Below, piece by piece: positions 21,877-27,978 of a stretch of DNA of 27,978 nucleotides. Both the position numbers and the translations under genes were made by a program. The first letter of the stretch is position 1, and the number at the start of each line of letters is the position of its first letter. The DNA is taken from the NCBI GenBank assembly GCA_021741925.1, contig JAIOWW010000002.1:1-27978 (forward strand), given 5' to 3'. Origin of the DNA: Pontimonas sp. GTDB taxonomy: Bacteria > Actinomycetota > Actinomycetes > Actinomycetales > Microbacteriaceae. The notes below the pieces were generated by a model. The model was given only the letters and a program-made list of their open reading frames with translations, had not been told where the DNA came from and made no database searches.

Positions 21877-22832
21877 CAAGCCGCAGACTGGGGCCTTGGA
21901 AGGTCTATCCCATTGGCCTGGGATGTATGAATGTGTCCTGGCCTCGGGGCGCAGCGATAGACGAAGTCACCCGCAATGCCAGCGCTATTCCTGGCATTCA
22001 TGCGGGTCTCGACGCGGGAGTAACCCTGTTGGACACGGCAGACATCTATGCGCCGGCGTGGGACCAGGTGGGACACAATGAGACATTTGTGGCGCAAGCT
22101 CTTCGAACGTGGGAAGCGCAGCCAGAGCACAAGAAGCAGGTGCTGATTGCCACCAAAGGGGGAATTACCCGCAGTGAGGGAGAAAAGTGGGGACGAAACG
22201 GAAGCCGTGACTACCTTGTGGGTGCAGCGGAGCGATCCCGTGATCGTCTGGGAGTCGATGTCATTGATCTGTGGCAGCACCACAGGTTAGACCCGGCAAT
22301 TCCTTTCGAGACTCAGTTTGAGAATGTGCTTGAGCTCAAGAATCGTGGAATTGTCAAGGAAATTGGGGTGTCGAATTACAACGCCGCTCAACTCACCAGA
22401 GCGCTTGAGATCGGCGGCGGACCCGATGAGGGCGGCCTTATTTCGGTCCAAAACGAATTCAGTCCTCTCTATCGCCACGATCTAGAGGTTCTCGAGATGT
22501 GTGAAGACAAGGGCATTGCCTTCCTTCCATGGTCACCGCTGGGTGGGTCAAAGAAGGTCAATCGCATTACGAGTGGTGAGGTGGGCTCCTTCGTCAGCAT
22601 GGCGGTGGACAAAGGTGTCAGCCCGGAAGCACTGGTGCTGGCCTGGTTACTCGCCTACTCTCCCGTCATCATTCCGATTCCCGGTGCTACGCGGGCGGAG
22701 TCGATTCGGGATTCGGTATCGTCTGCCAGTGTTGCTCTGACACTCGAGGAACGGGATGAGCTCAGCGCATCTCTTTCGGAGAGCTTGCCTCGCTCTGAGG
22801 AGCTCGAGCCAAGCCCTCCCTGGCGCGACTAG
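21873..22832 (+). CDS. Aldo/keto reductase
   Basis: This 319-aa NAD(P)H-dependent TIM-barrel oxidoreductase has the full AKR tetrad: D54 and Y59 (LLDTADIYA), K95 (LIATKGG) and H137 (WQHHRLD). The IGVSNYN motif follows, with the C-terminal cofactor-binding segment IIPIPGATRAESI. Substrate cannot be predicted; general carbonyl reduction is likely. GGAGGGAG lies upstream of the GTG. It is coupled to the membrane protein upstream by a 4-nt overlap, an unusual partnership. A 7-bp hairpin follows its stop. Confidence 0.92.
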   Translation: MTSRRLGPWKVYPIGLGCMNVSWPRGAAIDEVTRNASAIPGIHAGLDAGVTLLDTADIYAPAWDQVGHNETFVAQALRTWEAQPEHKKQVLIATKGGITRSEGEKWGRNGSRDYLVGAAERSRDRLGVDVIDLWQHHRLDPAIPFETQFENVLELKNRGIVKEIGVSNYNAAQLTRALEIGGGPDEGGLISVQNEFSPLYRHDLEVLEMCEDKGIAFLPWSPLGGSKKVNRITSGEVGSFVSMAVDKGVSPEALVLAWLLAYSPVIIPIPGATRAESIRDSVSSASVALTLEERDELSASLSESLPRSEELEPSPPWRD

Positions 22833-22835
22833 CGC

Positions 22836-23327
22836 TCAGGCTCCGGAGCTCACCGGAGCGATTTCGGCGGCCCCGAGAATGCGCCAACCCTCTTCAGTGT
22901 TGATCATCTCGTAGTAATAGGTGAACACCTCACCGGAGACCGTACTGACGGTCACCACAGTGTTGCCGAGGTCTCGGGGAAAGAGCACGCAGTCGCTCAG
23001 GGTGTGGGAACGGGATTCGAGCAGGCTCGAGTAGCCGTCCTGGATGACAGCTTCGAAGACTTCGAGTGGAACGTTCACCTGGAACGCCGGAGCAGCCCAT
23101 TCATAGGCGGCGGCGTAGTCACCGGCCCGGAGTGCATCGATTTGAGCACCAATGGAATTGCCCATCTCGCGCTCGTTCACCACGTCACATGGTCCAGGCG
23201 TGCTCCGGGGTGCCGGCTCAGATGCTTTTTGGTCACCCGGTACTTCTGGAGGGGGTGAGGTCGACTCGGCCGAAGCGCAGCCACCCAGGAGAACGAGGGA
23301 GAGAGCCCACCAGAGCAGCACTTTCAC
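22836..23327 (-). CDS. Putative lipoprotein with DUF4864-like domain
   Basis: This 163-aa protein begins with a lipoprotein signal peptide; the lipobox LGGC places the acylated cysteine at C17. A Pro/Ser/Glu-rich linker (about 19-46) is followed by a domain (about 55-158) with the pattern of DUF4864: IGAQIDALRAGDYAAAYEWAAP, a central FEAVIQDGY, and an ending WRILGAAEI. This is an NTF2-like fold of unknown function. The GTG start is fixed by the strong Shine-Dalgarno GGGAGGTGAT. It is divergent from the MMPL transporter, with 87 nt between starts. Confidence 0.8.
   Translation of the reverse strand: MKVLLWWALSLVLLGGCASAESTSPPPEVPGDQKASEPAPRSTPGPCDVVNEREMGNSIGAQIDALRAGDYAAAYEWAAPAFQVNVPLEVFEAVIQDGYSSLLESRSHTLSDCVLFPRDLGNTVVTVSTVSGEVFTYYYEMINTEEGWRILGAAEIAPVSSGA
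22840..22859. terminator. Hairpin between aldo/keto reductase and lipoprotein genes
   Basis: GCTCCGG (22840-22846), loop AGCTCA and CCGGAGC (22853-22859) form a perfect 7-bp stem 7 nt after the reductase stop, inside the last codons of the converging lipoprotein gene. It could end transcription from both sides; no U-tract is present. Confidence 0.35.
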
Positions 23328-23401
23328 CTCAAATCACCTCCCTCGCGGTCACTGTTGCAGTCCGAGCTGAACATTTGCGGAGAGAAACCCTGCATCTGGA
23401 G

Positions 23402-23407
23402 TAAGTT
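23402..23407 (+). promoter_or_regulatory. Candidate -10 element for the MMPL gene
   Basis: TAAGTT ends 7 nt before the GTG at 23415. A GGAG further upstream (13 nt from the start) is too far to be a good ribosome site, so a leaderless transcript is possible. Confidence 0.35.
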
Positions 23408-23414
23408 TTGGTAA

Positions 23415-25538
23415 GTGAACGCCATTATTCGCTTTATTACGGGGCCCAAGACCGCGTGGGTGACCCTCCTCATTGGATTGATTTTTGCCGTGCTGTCCTT
23501 CACTGTGTTCGCGGCCGAAGAGACCAATGTGAGCCCTGGCAATGGTCTCCCGGATGACTCTGAGGTAGTTCTCGTGGAGCAGGCTTTGGCCGATATGCCC
23601 GGCTCAGAGGGCACGGCAACGGTCGTGGTCCTGGCGAAGGCATCAGGCGAGTTCACTGACGAAGACATTGTGTGGTTGCAGGGCGAATTCGACCCCATGA
23701 TTCAGATGCCCGCCGGTGGGGCGAATGAACTCTTCACTGAGTTCAGCAACCTCGAAGTTATGGGCGAACCTTTTGTTCCCCCCGCCACAATTTCGGACGA
23801 CAACACAACGGCAGTTCTGACCATTCCGATGGACGAAATCGACGACGTTGATGAACAAGCCGAGCGGATCGCAGAAATCAGGGCTCTCATAGCGGAGAAC
23901 GTGCCCTCGGGCATTGAGCCATACGTCACCGGGCCCGAAGGTTTCCAGGTTGACTTGGCAGGAGTCTTTGCGGGAGCCGACTTCACGCTGCTGTTGGCGA
24001 CAGTGCTCATCGTGATCTTCCTTCTGTTGGTGACCTATCGAAGTCCGATCCTGTGGATCGTCCCCCTTCTCGTGGTGGGAACCGCGGATGGCATGGCCGG
24101 CCAGATTGGTCGCAACGTTGCGGCATTTTTCAACATCACCGCGGATGGCTCCATAACGGGAATCCTTTCCGTCCTCGTCTTTGGTGCGGGCACAAATTAT
24201 GCCCTCTTGCTCATTGCCCGATACAAAGAGGAACTGCTCACGGTGGAAGATCGCCACGAAGCGATGACCAAAGCAGTGAAGGGTGCTGGACCAGCGATTC
24301 TCGCCTCTGGGGGGACAGTGGCTCTTGCCCTCCTGACGTTGAGCTTTGCGGAGCTGGGTGGGAACCGTGCGTTGGGATTGGTCTGCGCCAGCGGAATTGT
24401 GGTCGCCATGATCTCTGCCCTCGGCGTTCTCCCGGCAGCAATAGTCGTCTTTGGTCGCGGCTTGTTCTGGCCCTTTGTTCCGAAATTCGGTGGCGTGAAT
24501 AAGTCCGAGTCTGGCTGGTGGGCGAAGCTTGGCAAGGGTGTGAGTAAGCGCCCGATTATTGTAGCGATTCTCGGAATTGCTGTCCTCGGTGGACTGAGCG
24601 CCGGGGCTACGGGCATCAGTATTGGACTTCCAGAGACAGAGCAATTCCGGGTCAAGCCAGAAGCGGTTACCGGTATTGAAGTTCTCGCCGAAGCGTTCCC
24701 TGCAGGGGCAAGTGCTCCCACTCAGGTCATTGCCGTCAATGATCGAGCGGAGGATGTTGTCGACGCTGCTCTCGACTCGCCACTCGTGGCATCTGCCGAG
24801 ATTGTTGACCAGAACGATGATTTCTCGAGGATCGATGTTGTCCTTGATGCAGAGGGTGGTAGCGAGGAGGCATACGCGGCAATCGGCACACTTCGTGACA
24901 GGGTTCAGGCTGTTCCCGGGGCGAATGCCCTCGTCGGCGGCGATGACGCCACCCGGCTTGCGGTGAAGCAGGCGTACGAGCGGGACCAACTCTTGGTCAT
25001 ACCGCTCATTTTGGTGTTGGTGTTTATTGTTTTGGTTCTGTTGTTGAAGGCCCTGCTTGCTCCGGTTCTGCTGCTGGGAAGTGTCGTCCTCTCGTTCTTC
25101 TCTGCCATGGGAGCAGCCTGGTTGATTTTCCAGAACGTCTTCGGGATGTCAGGTTTGGATTTCAGCGTTTTCCTGTACTCCTTCTTGTTCCTGGTCGCGC
25201 TGGGTGTTGACTACAACATCTTCTTGGTTTCGCGAGCGAGAGAGGAGTCGGCAAACCTGGCGACATCGTCACGCCAGCCCACCCGTCACGCGATGATTAA
25301 GGCACTGGGTGCAACCGGTGGGGTGATCACCAGCGCCGGAATTCTTTTGGCTGCCGTGTTCGCAGTCTTGGGGGTTCTTCCGTTGATTGCGCTCTTCCAA
25401 ATCGGCATCATCGTCGGTATTGGAGTGCTGATCGACACCCTCCTAGTGCGTACTGTGGTGGTGCCCGCACTCGCGTTCATCACGGGAGACTCTTTCTGGT
25501 GGCCGCGGAAGAAGCTCACCGCCAGTAAGTTCGCCTGA
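23415..25538 (+). CDS. MMPL/RND family transporter
   Basis: This 707-aa inner-membrane transporter has an N-terminal helix (about 15-35), an extracytoplasmic domain (about 36-185), a block of five or six helices (about 190-365), a second exported domain (about 410-520) and a final block of helices (about 525-695). This is the duplicated MMPL layout (YdfJ/MmpL type). GAGTNYALLLIARYKEEL and the matching LGVDYNIFLVSRAREES carry the intramembrane Asp/Tyr region used for proton coupling; the first copy has Asn-Tyr (TNYAL) where the second has Asp-Tyr (VDYNI). Probable substrates are lipids or hydrophobic compounds. The TGA overlaps the next ATG by one base. Confidence 0.92.
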   Translation: MNAIIRFITGPKTAWVTLLIGLIFAVLSFTVFAAEETNVSPGNGLPDDSEVVLVEQALADMPGSEGTATVVVLAKASGEFTDEDIVWLQGEFDPMIQMPAGGANELFTEFSNLEVMGEPFVPPATISDDNTTAVLTIPMDEIDDVDEQAERIAEIRALIAENVPSGIEPYVTGPEGFQVDLAGVFAGADFTLLLATVLIVIFLLLVTYRSPILWIVPLLVVGTADGMAGQIGRNVAAFFNITADGSITGILSVLVFGAGTNYALLLIARYKEELLTVEDRHEAMTKAVKGAGPAILASGGTVALALLTLSFAELGGNRALGLVCASGIVVAMISALGVLPAAIVVFGRGLFWPFVPKFGGVNKSESGWWAKLGKGVSKRPIIVAILGIAVLGGLSAGATGISIGLPETEQFRVKPEAVTGIEVLAEAFPAGASAPTQVIAVNDRAEDVVDAALDSPLVASAEIVDQNDDFSRIDVVLDAEGGSEEAYAAIGTLRDRVQAVPGANALVGGDDATRLAVKQAYERDQLLVIPLILVLVFIVLVLLLKALLAPVLLLGSVVLSFFSAMGAAWLIFQNVFGMSGLDFSVFLYSFLFLVALGVDYNIFLVSRAREESANLATSSRQPTRHAMIKALGATGGVITSAGILLAAVFAVLGVLPLIALFQIGIIVGIGVLIDTLLVRTVVVPALAFITGDSFWWPRKKLTASKFA

Positions 25539-26329
25539 TGTCTGAACGATCGTTTCGGTTTACTCACGCCATTACTCGGCGCCCACCCATCAGCGCCGTC
25601 CATGGTTTGCGAGCAAAGGACGTGGGAAACCCCGACAGTGATCTTCTGATGCGCCACCACAATGCATATGTCCTGGCATTGCGCCAGGCAGGTGTGGAGG
25701 TCAGTGTCCTCGATGCTCTTGAAGAGTTCCCCGACTCGTTGTTCGTGGAGGATACGGCTCTCTGCCTTCGGGAGGGCGCTGTGGTCTTACGCCCTGGTGC
25801 GCCGAGTCGCTTTGGTGAGTCGATGGCCATGGCGCCGCACCTTCGTGCCCTGTACTCCGAAGTTCGCGAACTCGCAGGTCCCGGCTTCATCGAGGGTGGA
25901 GATATCTTGACCACGGAGTCAGAGATTCTTGTAGGGAGATCAGAAAGAACGAACTCCGAAGGCATCGCAGAACTCCGTGATGCCCTCGCAGACTGGGGCT
26001 ACACCGTTCGGGAAGTGGTGACCCCTCCGGGCGTCCTGCACTTCAAGTCCGACTGCTCACTGTTGGATGGCTCCACCGTCTTGTCCACACCGAGACTCAG
26101 CGCGAGTGGATGCTTCGAGGGCTACACCGTGGTGGATGTGGCGGAGGGTGAGGAGCCGGCGGCAAATAGTATCCGTGTCAACGATGTCGTGTTGATGCCC
26201 TCTGGTTTCCCGGTCACCGCCCAGCGAGTTCGGAGTGCTGGCTTCGTTGTAATAGAGGTTGAGAACTCCGAATGTCAAAAAATTGATGGCGGAGTGTCGT
26301 GCTTGTCCTTGCGGTTCAGCCTAAGTTAG
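25538..26329 (+). CDS. ddaH: Dimethylarginine dimethylaminohydrolase-like amidinotransferase-fold enzyme
   Basis: This 263-aa protein has the guanidino-group-modifying fold. FVEDTA (69-74) holds the substrate-binding E71-D72, FIEGGDIL (117-124) holds the catalytic acid E119, LHFKSDCSLL contains the catalytic H168, and GGVSCLSLRF contains the nucleophile C255. The length and the His and Cys contexts fit dimethylargininase (methylarginine to citrulline plus methylamine) better than arginine deiminase, which is about 400 aa. It is coupled to the MMPL gene in TGATG. It converges on the saccharopine-dehydrogenase-family gene with a TTAG overlap. The exact substrate is inferred. Confidence 0.87.
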   Translation: MSERSFRFTHAITRRPPISAVHGLRAKDVGNPDSDLLMRHHNAYVLALRQAGVEVSVLDALEEFPDSLFVEDTALCLREGAVVLRPGAPSRFGESMAMAPHLRALYSEVRELAGPGFIEGGDILTTESEILVGRSERTNSEGIAELRDALADWGYTVREVVTPPGVLHFKSDCSLLDGSTVLSTPRLSASGCFEGYTVVDVAEGEEPAANSIRVNDVVLMPSGFPVTAQRVRSAGFVVIEVENSECQKIDGGVSCLSLRFSLS

Positions 26330-27609
26330 CGCTCCTCGAGCCCCCAAGCCTGACCGTAGCCACCCTCGGACTCGGGTTGCGACATGAGGTCCAAGAAGGG
26401 CTTCGCATCGAAGGCTTCAGGCCCGTGAACACCGGTGCCTGACCAGACCCCTGTGGCGAGCAGCTCTAAGGCAAGAGCTGGCGCCAGGGCGGTCTGCCAC
26501 ACAACGCACTGAGCGTCGTAGTGTTCCATCGTCCAGGCGTTGTCAATAGCGTGATACAGATAGACCTCGCGAGGTGCCCCATCTTTGCCTTTCCCGGTCA
26601 CCCAGGTACCCGCGCACGTGGTCCCGCTCATGCGATCACCCAGCGTGGCGGGGTCTGGCAATACTGCGGCCACCAGGTCGCGGGGTGACACGGAAGCAAC
26701 GGCACGCTTGCCCTCGGAGTCAGGTGCGGTGCGCACCGATGTCGGTTCGATCGAATCCAAACCGAGCAGGTTGAGAGTTCTCAGAACTCCAATGAATTCT
26801 TCGCCGAGCCCGTATTTGAAGGTCACGCGTTTCGCATCGAGATAGCGCGGGACGAGGGCGACCTCTTCGTGCTCAACATTTACGCACTCGACCGGACCGA
26901 TACCCGCAGGGAAGGTGAACACTTCAGCCTCACTAAAGGGTGCTGTGGTGAACCAGCCTTTGTCTTTTTCCCAGATGAGGGGAGGGTTGAGGCACTCTTC
27001 AATCGTCGTCCAAATGCTGAACGAGGGCGCGAAGATTTCGCGCCCGTTCTCATCTGTCACGACGAGGTTTGCCCCGTCACGAACACCAATCTCGTCTATC
27101 TCGCTGAAGAGGTGATCGGCAGCGTATTTGGCGAAGACATCCGATATGCCAGGCTCCACGCCCATTCCGACAAGCGCCAGACGCCCCGCCTTCTCCCACT
27201 CCGAAGCCTTCTCGAACTGGTAGTCGCCAAGCTTGATGCCGGGGGTGGCATGCGGGTCAGTGGGGTGAGGCTTAGAGAGACTCATGGCCATATCCATGTA
27301 GTCGGCCCCCGCGGCTAGCGCGCCATCGAAGATGCTCTCCACGAACGAGGGCTCCACAGCATTCATCACGATGGTGGATCCGTGTGCACGAGCAGCATCG
27401 GTCACGTTCGAGGGCTGTGAGGCATCTATTCGGGCGGCGCTGAATCGGGGGTGAGCCGCGGGGAAGCGTTTCTCAATCCACGCCACTACCGATTCCGCCC
27501 GCGAGAGGTCATAGTCAGCGACGACTACTGACTCATAGAAGTCACGTGTCGCCAGTAGTTTCGCGAGAGAGTTCCCAACGCCTCCGGCGCCAACAAGCAG
27601 AATTTTCAT
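26326..27609 (-). CDS. Saccharopine dehydrogenase family protein
   Basis: This 427-aa protein has an N-terminal Rossmann domain (KILLVGAGGVGNS, G7-x-G9-x2-G12) that continues with VVADYDLSRAESV and the NAVEPSFVESIFDGALAAGADYMDMA region typical of the saccharopine dehydrogenase NADP domain. The C-terminal catalytic domain (about 150-400) contains MGVEPGISDVFAKYAAD. Members act as carboxynorspermidine, saccharopine or related opine-type dehydrogenases; the specific reaction cannot be assigned. The ATG at 27609 lacks a Shine-Dalgarno, but TAGCGT lies exactly 6 nt upstream. Confidence 0.9.
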   Translation of the reverse strand: MKILLVGAGGVGNSLAKLLATRDFYESVVVADYDLSRAESVVAWIEKRFPAAHPRFSAARIDASQPSNVTDAARAHGSTIVMNAVEPSFVESIFDGALAAGADYMDMAMSLSKPHPTDPHATPGIKLGDYQFEKASEWEKAGRLALVGMGVEPGISDVFAKYAADHLFSEIDEIGVRDGANLVVTDENGREIFAPSFSIWTTIEECLNPPLIWEKDKGWFTTAPFSEAEVFTFPAGIGPVECVNVEHEEVALVPRYLDAKRVTFKYGLGEEFIGVLRTLNLLGLDSIEPTSVRTAPDSEGKRAVASVSPRDLVAAVLPDPATLGDRMSGTTCAGTWVTGKGKDGAPREVYLYHAIDNAWTMEHYDAQCVVWQTALAPALALELLATGVWSGTGVHGPEAFDAKPFLDLMSQPESEGGYGQAWGLEER

Positions 27610-27615
27610 ACTTCA

Positions 27616-27621
27616 ACGCTA
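27616..27621 (-). promoter_or_regulatory. Leaderless-type -10 element for the saccharopine dehydrogenase gene
   Basis: TAGCGT on the minus strand ends 6 nt before the ATG. Confidence 0.5.
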
Positions 27622-27633
27622 GTGCGAAAGGGT

Positions 27634-27714
27634 CTACTTTGTCCCCTTGGAAGACACTGCATCGACCTGGGCAATACGGGCCATGATGTCATCGCTTGAT
27701 CCACTGCCGGTCAT
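27634..27714 (-). other. Possible short ORF or gene remnant (26 codons)
   Basis: An ATG at 27714 opens a 26-codon frame (start MTGSGSSDDIMARIAQVDAV) closed by TAG at 27634. It has no Shine-Dalgarno and no leaderless -10. The frame is open for only 8 codons further 5'. It may be chance, or the leftover N terminus of a lost gene. It fills part of the 168-nt gap between the flanking genes. Confidence 0.2.
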
Positions 27715-27726
27715 GGACAGACCGGC
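27706..27726 (-). terminator. Hairpin downstream of the quinone oxidoreductase gene
   Basis: GCCGGTC (27706-27712) and GACCGGC (27720-27726) form a perfect 7-bp stem with a 7-nt loop, about 50 nt after the stop of the minus-strand gene at 27778. No U-tract follows. It is a possible terminator for that gene. Confidence 0.35.
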
Positions 27727-27777
27727 GGGACATTGGTTTCATGGGTGAACAACACCCCGGGGGTATGCCAGCGCAAC

Positions 27778-27978
27778 CTAGGGAAGAAGGAGAAGTTTGC
27801 CTGAGGTGAGACGAGCGGCAAGATCCGCGTGGGCCTTGCGAGCGTTCTCGAGCGGGTAAGTCCCGTGCAGCGAGAAGGACAGCGATCCATTTTCAAGCGC
27901 CTCGAATACTTCAGATGCTCTCCACCTCAGTTCCTCGGGAGTCCCGGTGAAATGCGTGAGGCTGGGACGGGTCAAGAA
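27778..27978 (-). CDS. NAD(P)H:quinone oxidoreductase, C-terminal part (runs off the window)
   Basis: Only the last 66 codons are present; the gene continues past the window end. The visible part, starting FLTRPSLTHFTGTPEEL and ending GTYPLENARKAHADLAARLTSGKLLLLP, is the characteristic C terminus of zeta-crystallin-like quinone reductases (medium-chain dehydrogenase family, QorA type), which close with an Ala-His-xx-LxxRxTxGKxxL pattern. It should reduce quinones with NADPH in the cytosol. The frame has no start codon need within the window: the TTG at 27975 is internal. Confidence 0.88.
   Translation of the reverse strand, partial: FLTRPSLTHFTGTPEELRWRASEVFEALENGSLSFSLHGTYPLENARKAHADLAARLTSGKLLLLP

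Noticed and set aside
23643..24989. 448-codon open frame on the minus strand
   Set aside because: It lies wholly inside the MMPL gene in antisense, its translation is rich in His, Arg and Cys with no domain pattern, and the sense frame is clearly a transporter.
27711..27896. 61-codon open frame on the minus strand
   Set aside because: It overlaps the quinone oxidoreductase C terminus in another frame and has no protein-like pattern.
1..27978. Mobile elements, CRISPR arrays, phage genes or horizontally acquired islands
   Set aside because: No transposase or integrase, no direct-repeat arrays, and no clear shift in composition; the two tRNA genes show no adjacent integrase or duplicated 3' end.

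Overview
The window reads as a chromosomal segment of a high-GC actinobacterium with a compact genome, most likely a Microbacteriaceae member. The evidence is the gene order (ppa, tilS, hpt, ftsH, folE-folP-folB-folK, DUF3180, PH-domain genes, DUF2520, panC, lysS, clpC, radA), which follows the long-conserved actinobacterial block known from Mycobacterium (there ppa to radA). Other support comes from an Rv2747-type N-acetylglutamate synthase, frequent GTG starts, and almost no intergenic DNA. A streamlined aquatic Microbacteriaceae is plausible, but the species cannot be read from this sequence. I see no phage genes, insertion sequences, CRISPR arrays or rRNA, and no gene-free stretch longer than about 300 bases.

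Layout. 1-2000: tRNA-Glu, a secreted coiled-coil/M23 peptidase, and ppa on the minus strand. 1981-11916: one long plus-strand run. tilS-hpt come first, then ftsH starts a tight polycistron of ten genes (ftsH, folE, folP, folB, folK, a DUF3180 membrane protein, two bacterial PH-domain membrane proteins, a DUF2520 Rossmann protein, panC), with most junctions overlapping by 4 nt. 11958-16901: lysS, two tiny membrane-protein genes on the minus strand (34 and 58 codons), clpC with an elaborate leader, then argA. 16971-20678: a membrane-anchored extracytoplasmic protein, radA (minus), tRNA-Ser(CGA), trhO and a VIT1-family transporter (minus). 20743-27978: an uncharacterised membrane-anchored protein coupled to an aldo/keto reductase, a DUF4864-like lipoprotein (minus), an MMPL/RND transporter coupled to a dimethylargininase-like enzyme, a saccharopine-dehydrogenase-family protein (minus), and the 3' end of a quinone oxidoreductase (minus).

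How it works together. The core is housekeeping: folate and pantothenate synthesis, tRNA-Lys charging, tRNA-Ile2 and wobble-uridine modification, purine salvage, protein quality control (FtsH, ClpC) and recombination (RadA). Three regulatory patterns stand out. First, six genes without a Shine-Dalgarno carry a TANNNT box exactly 6 nt before their start codon, as expected for leaderless transcripts. Second, four of six convergent gene pairs overlap by exactly 4 nt through shared stop codons, leaving no room for a terminator. Third, clpC has a strong ClgR-like site and two palindromes ahead of its ribosome site, and argA has a perfect 12-bp inverted repeat just inside its coding start. I found no clearly new multi-gene system; the best candidates for something undescribed are these signals and the small-protein pair between lysS and clpC.
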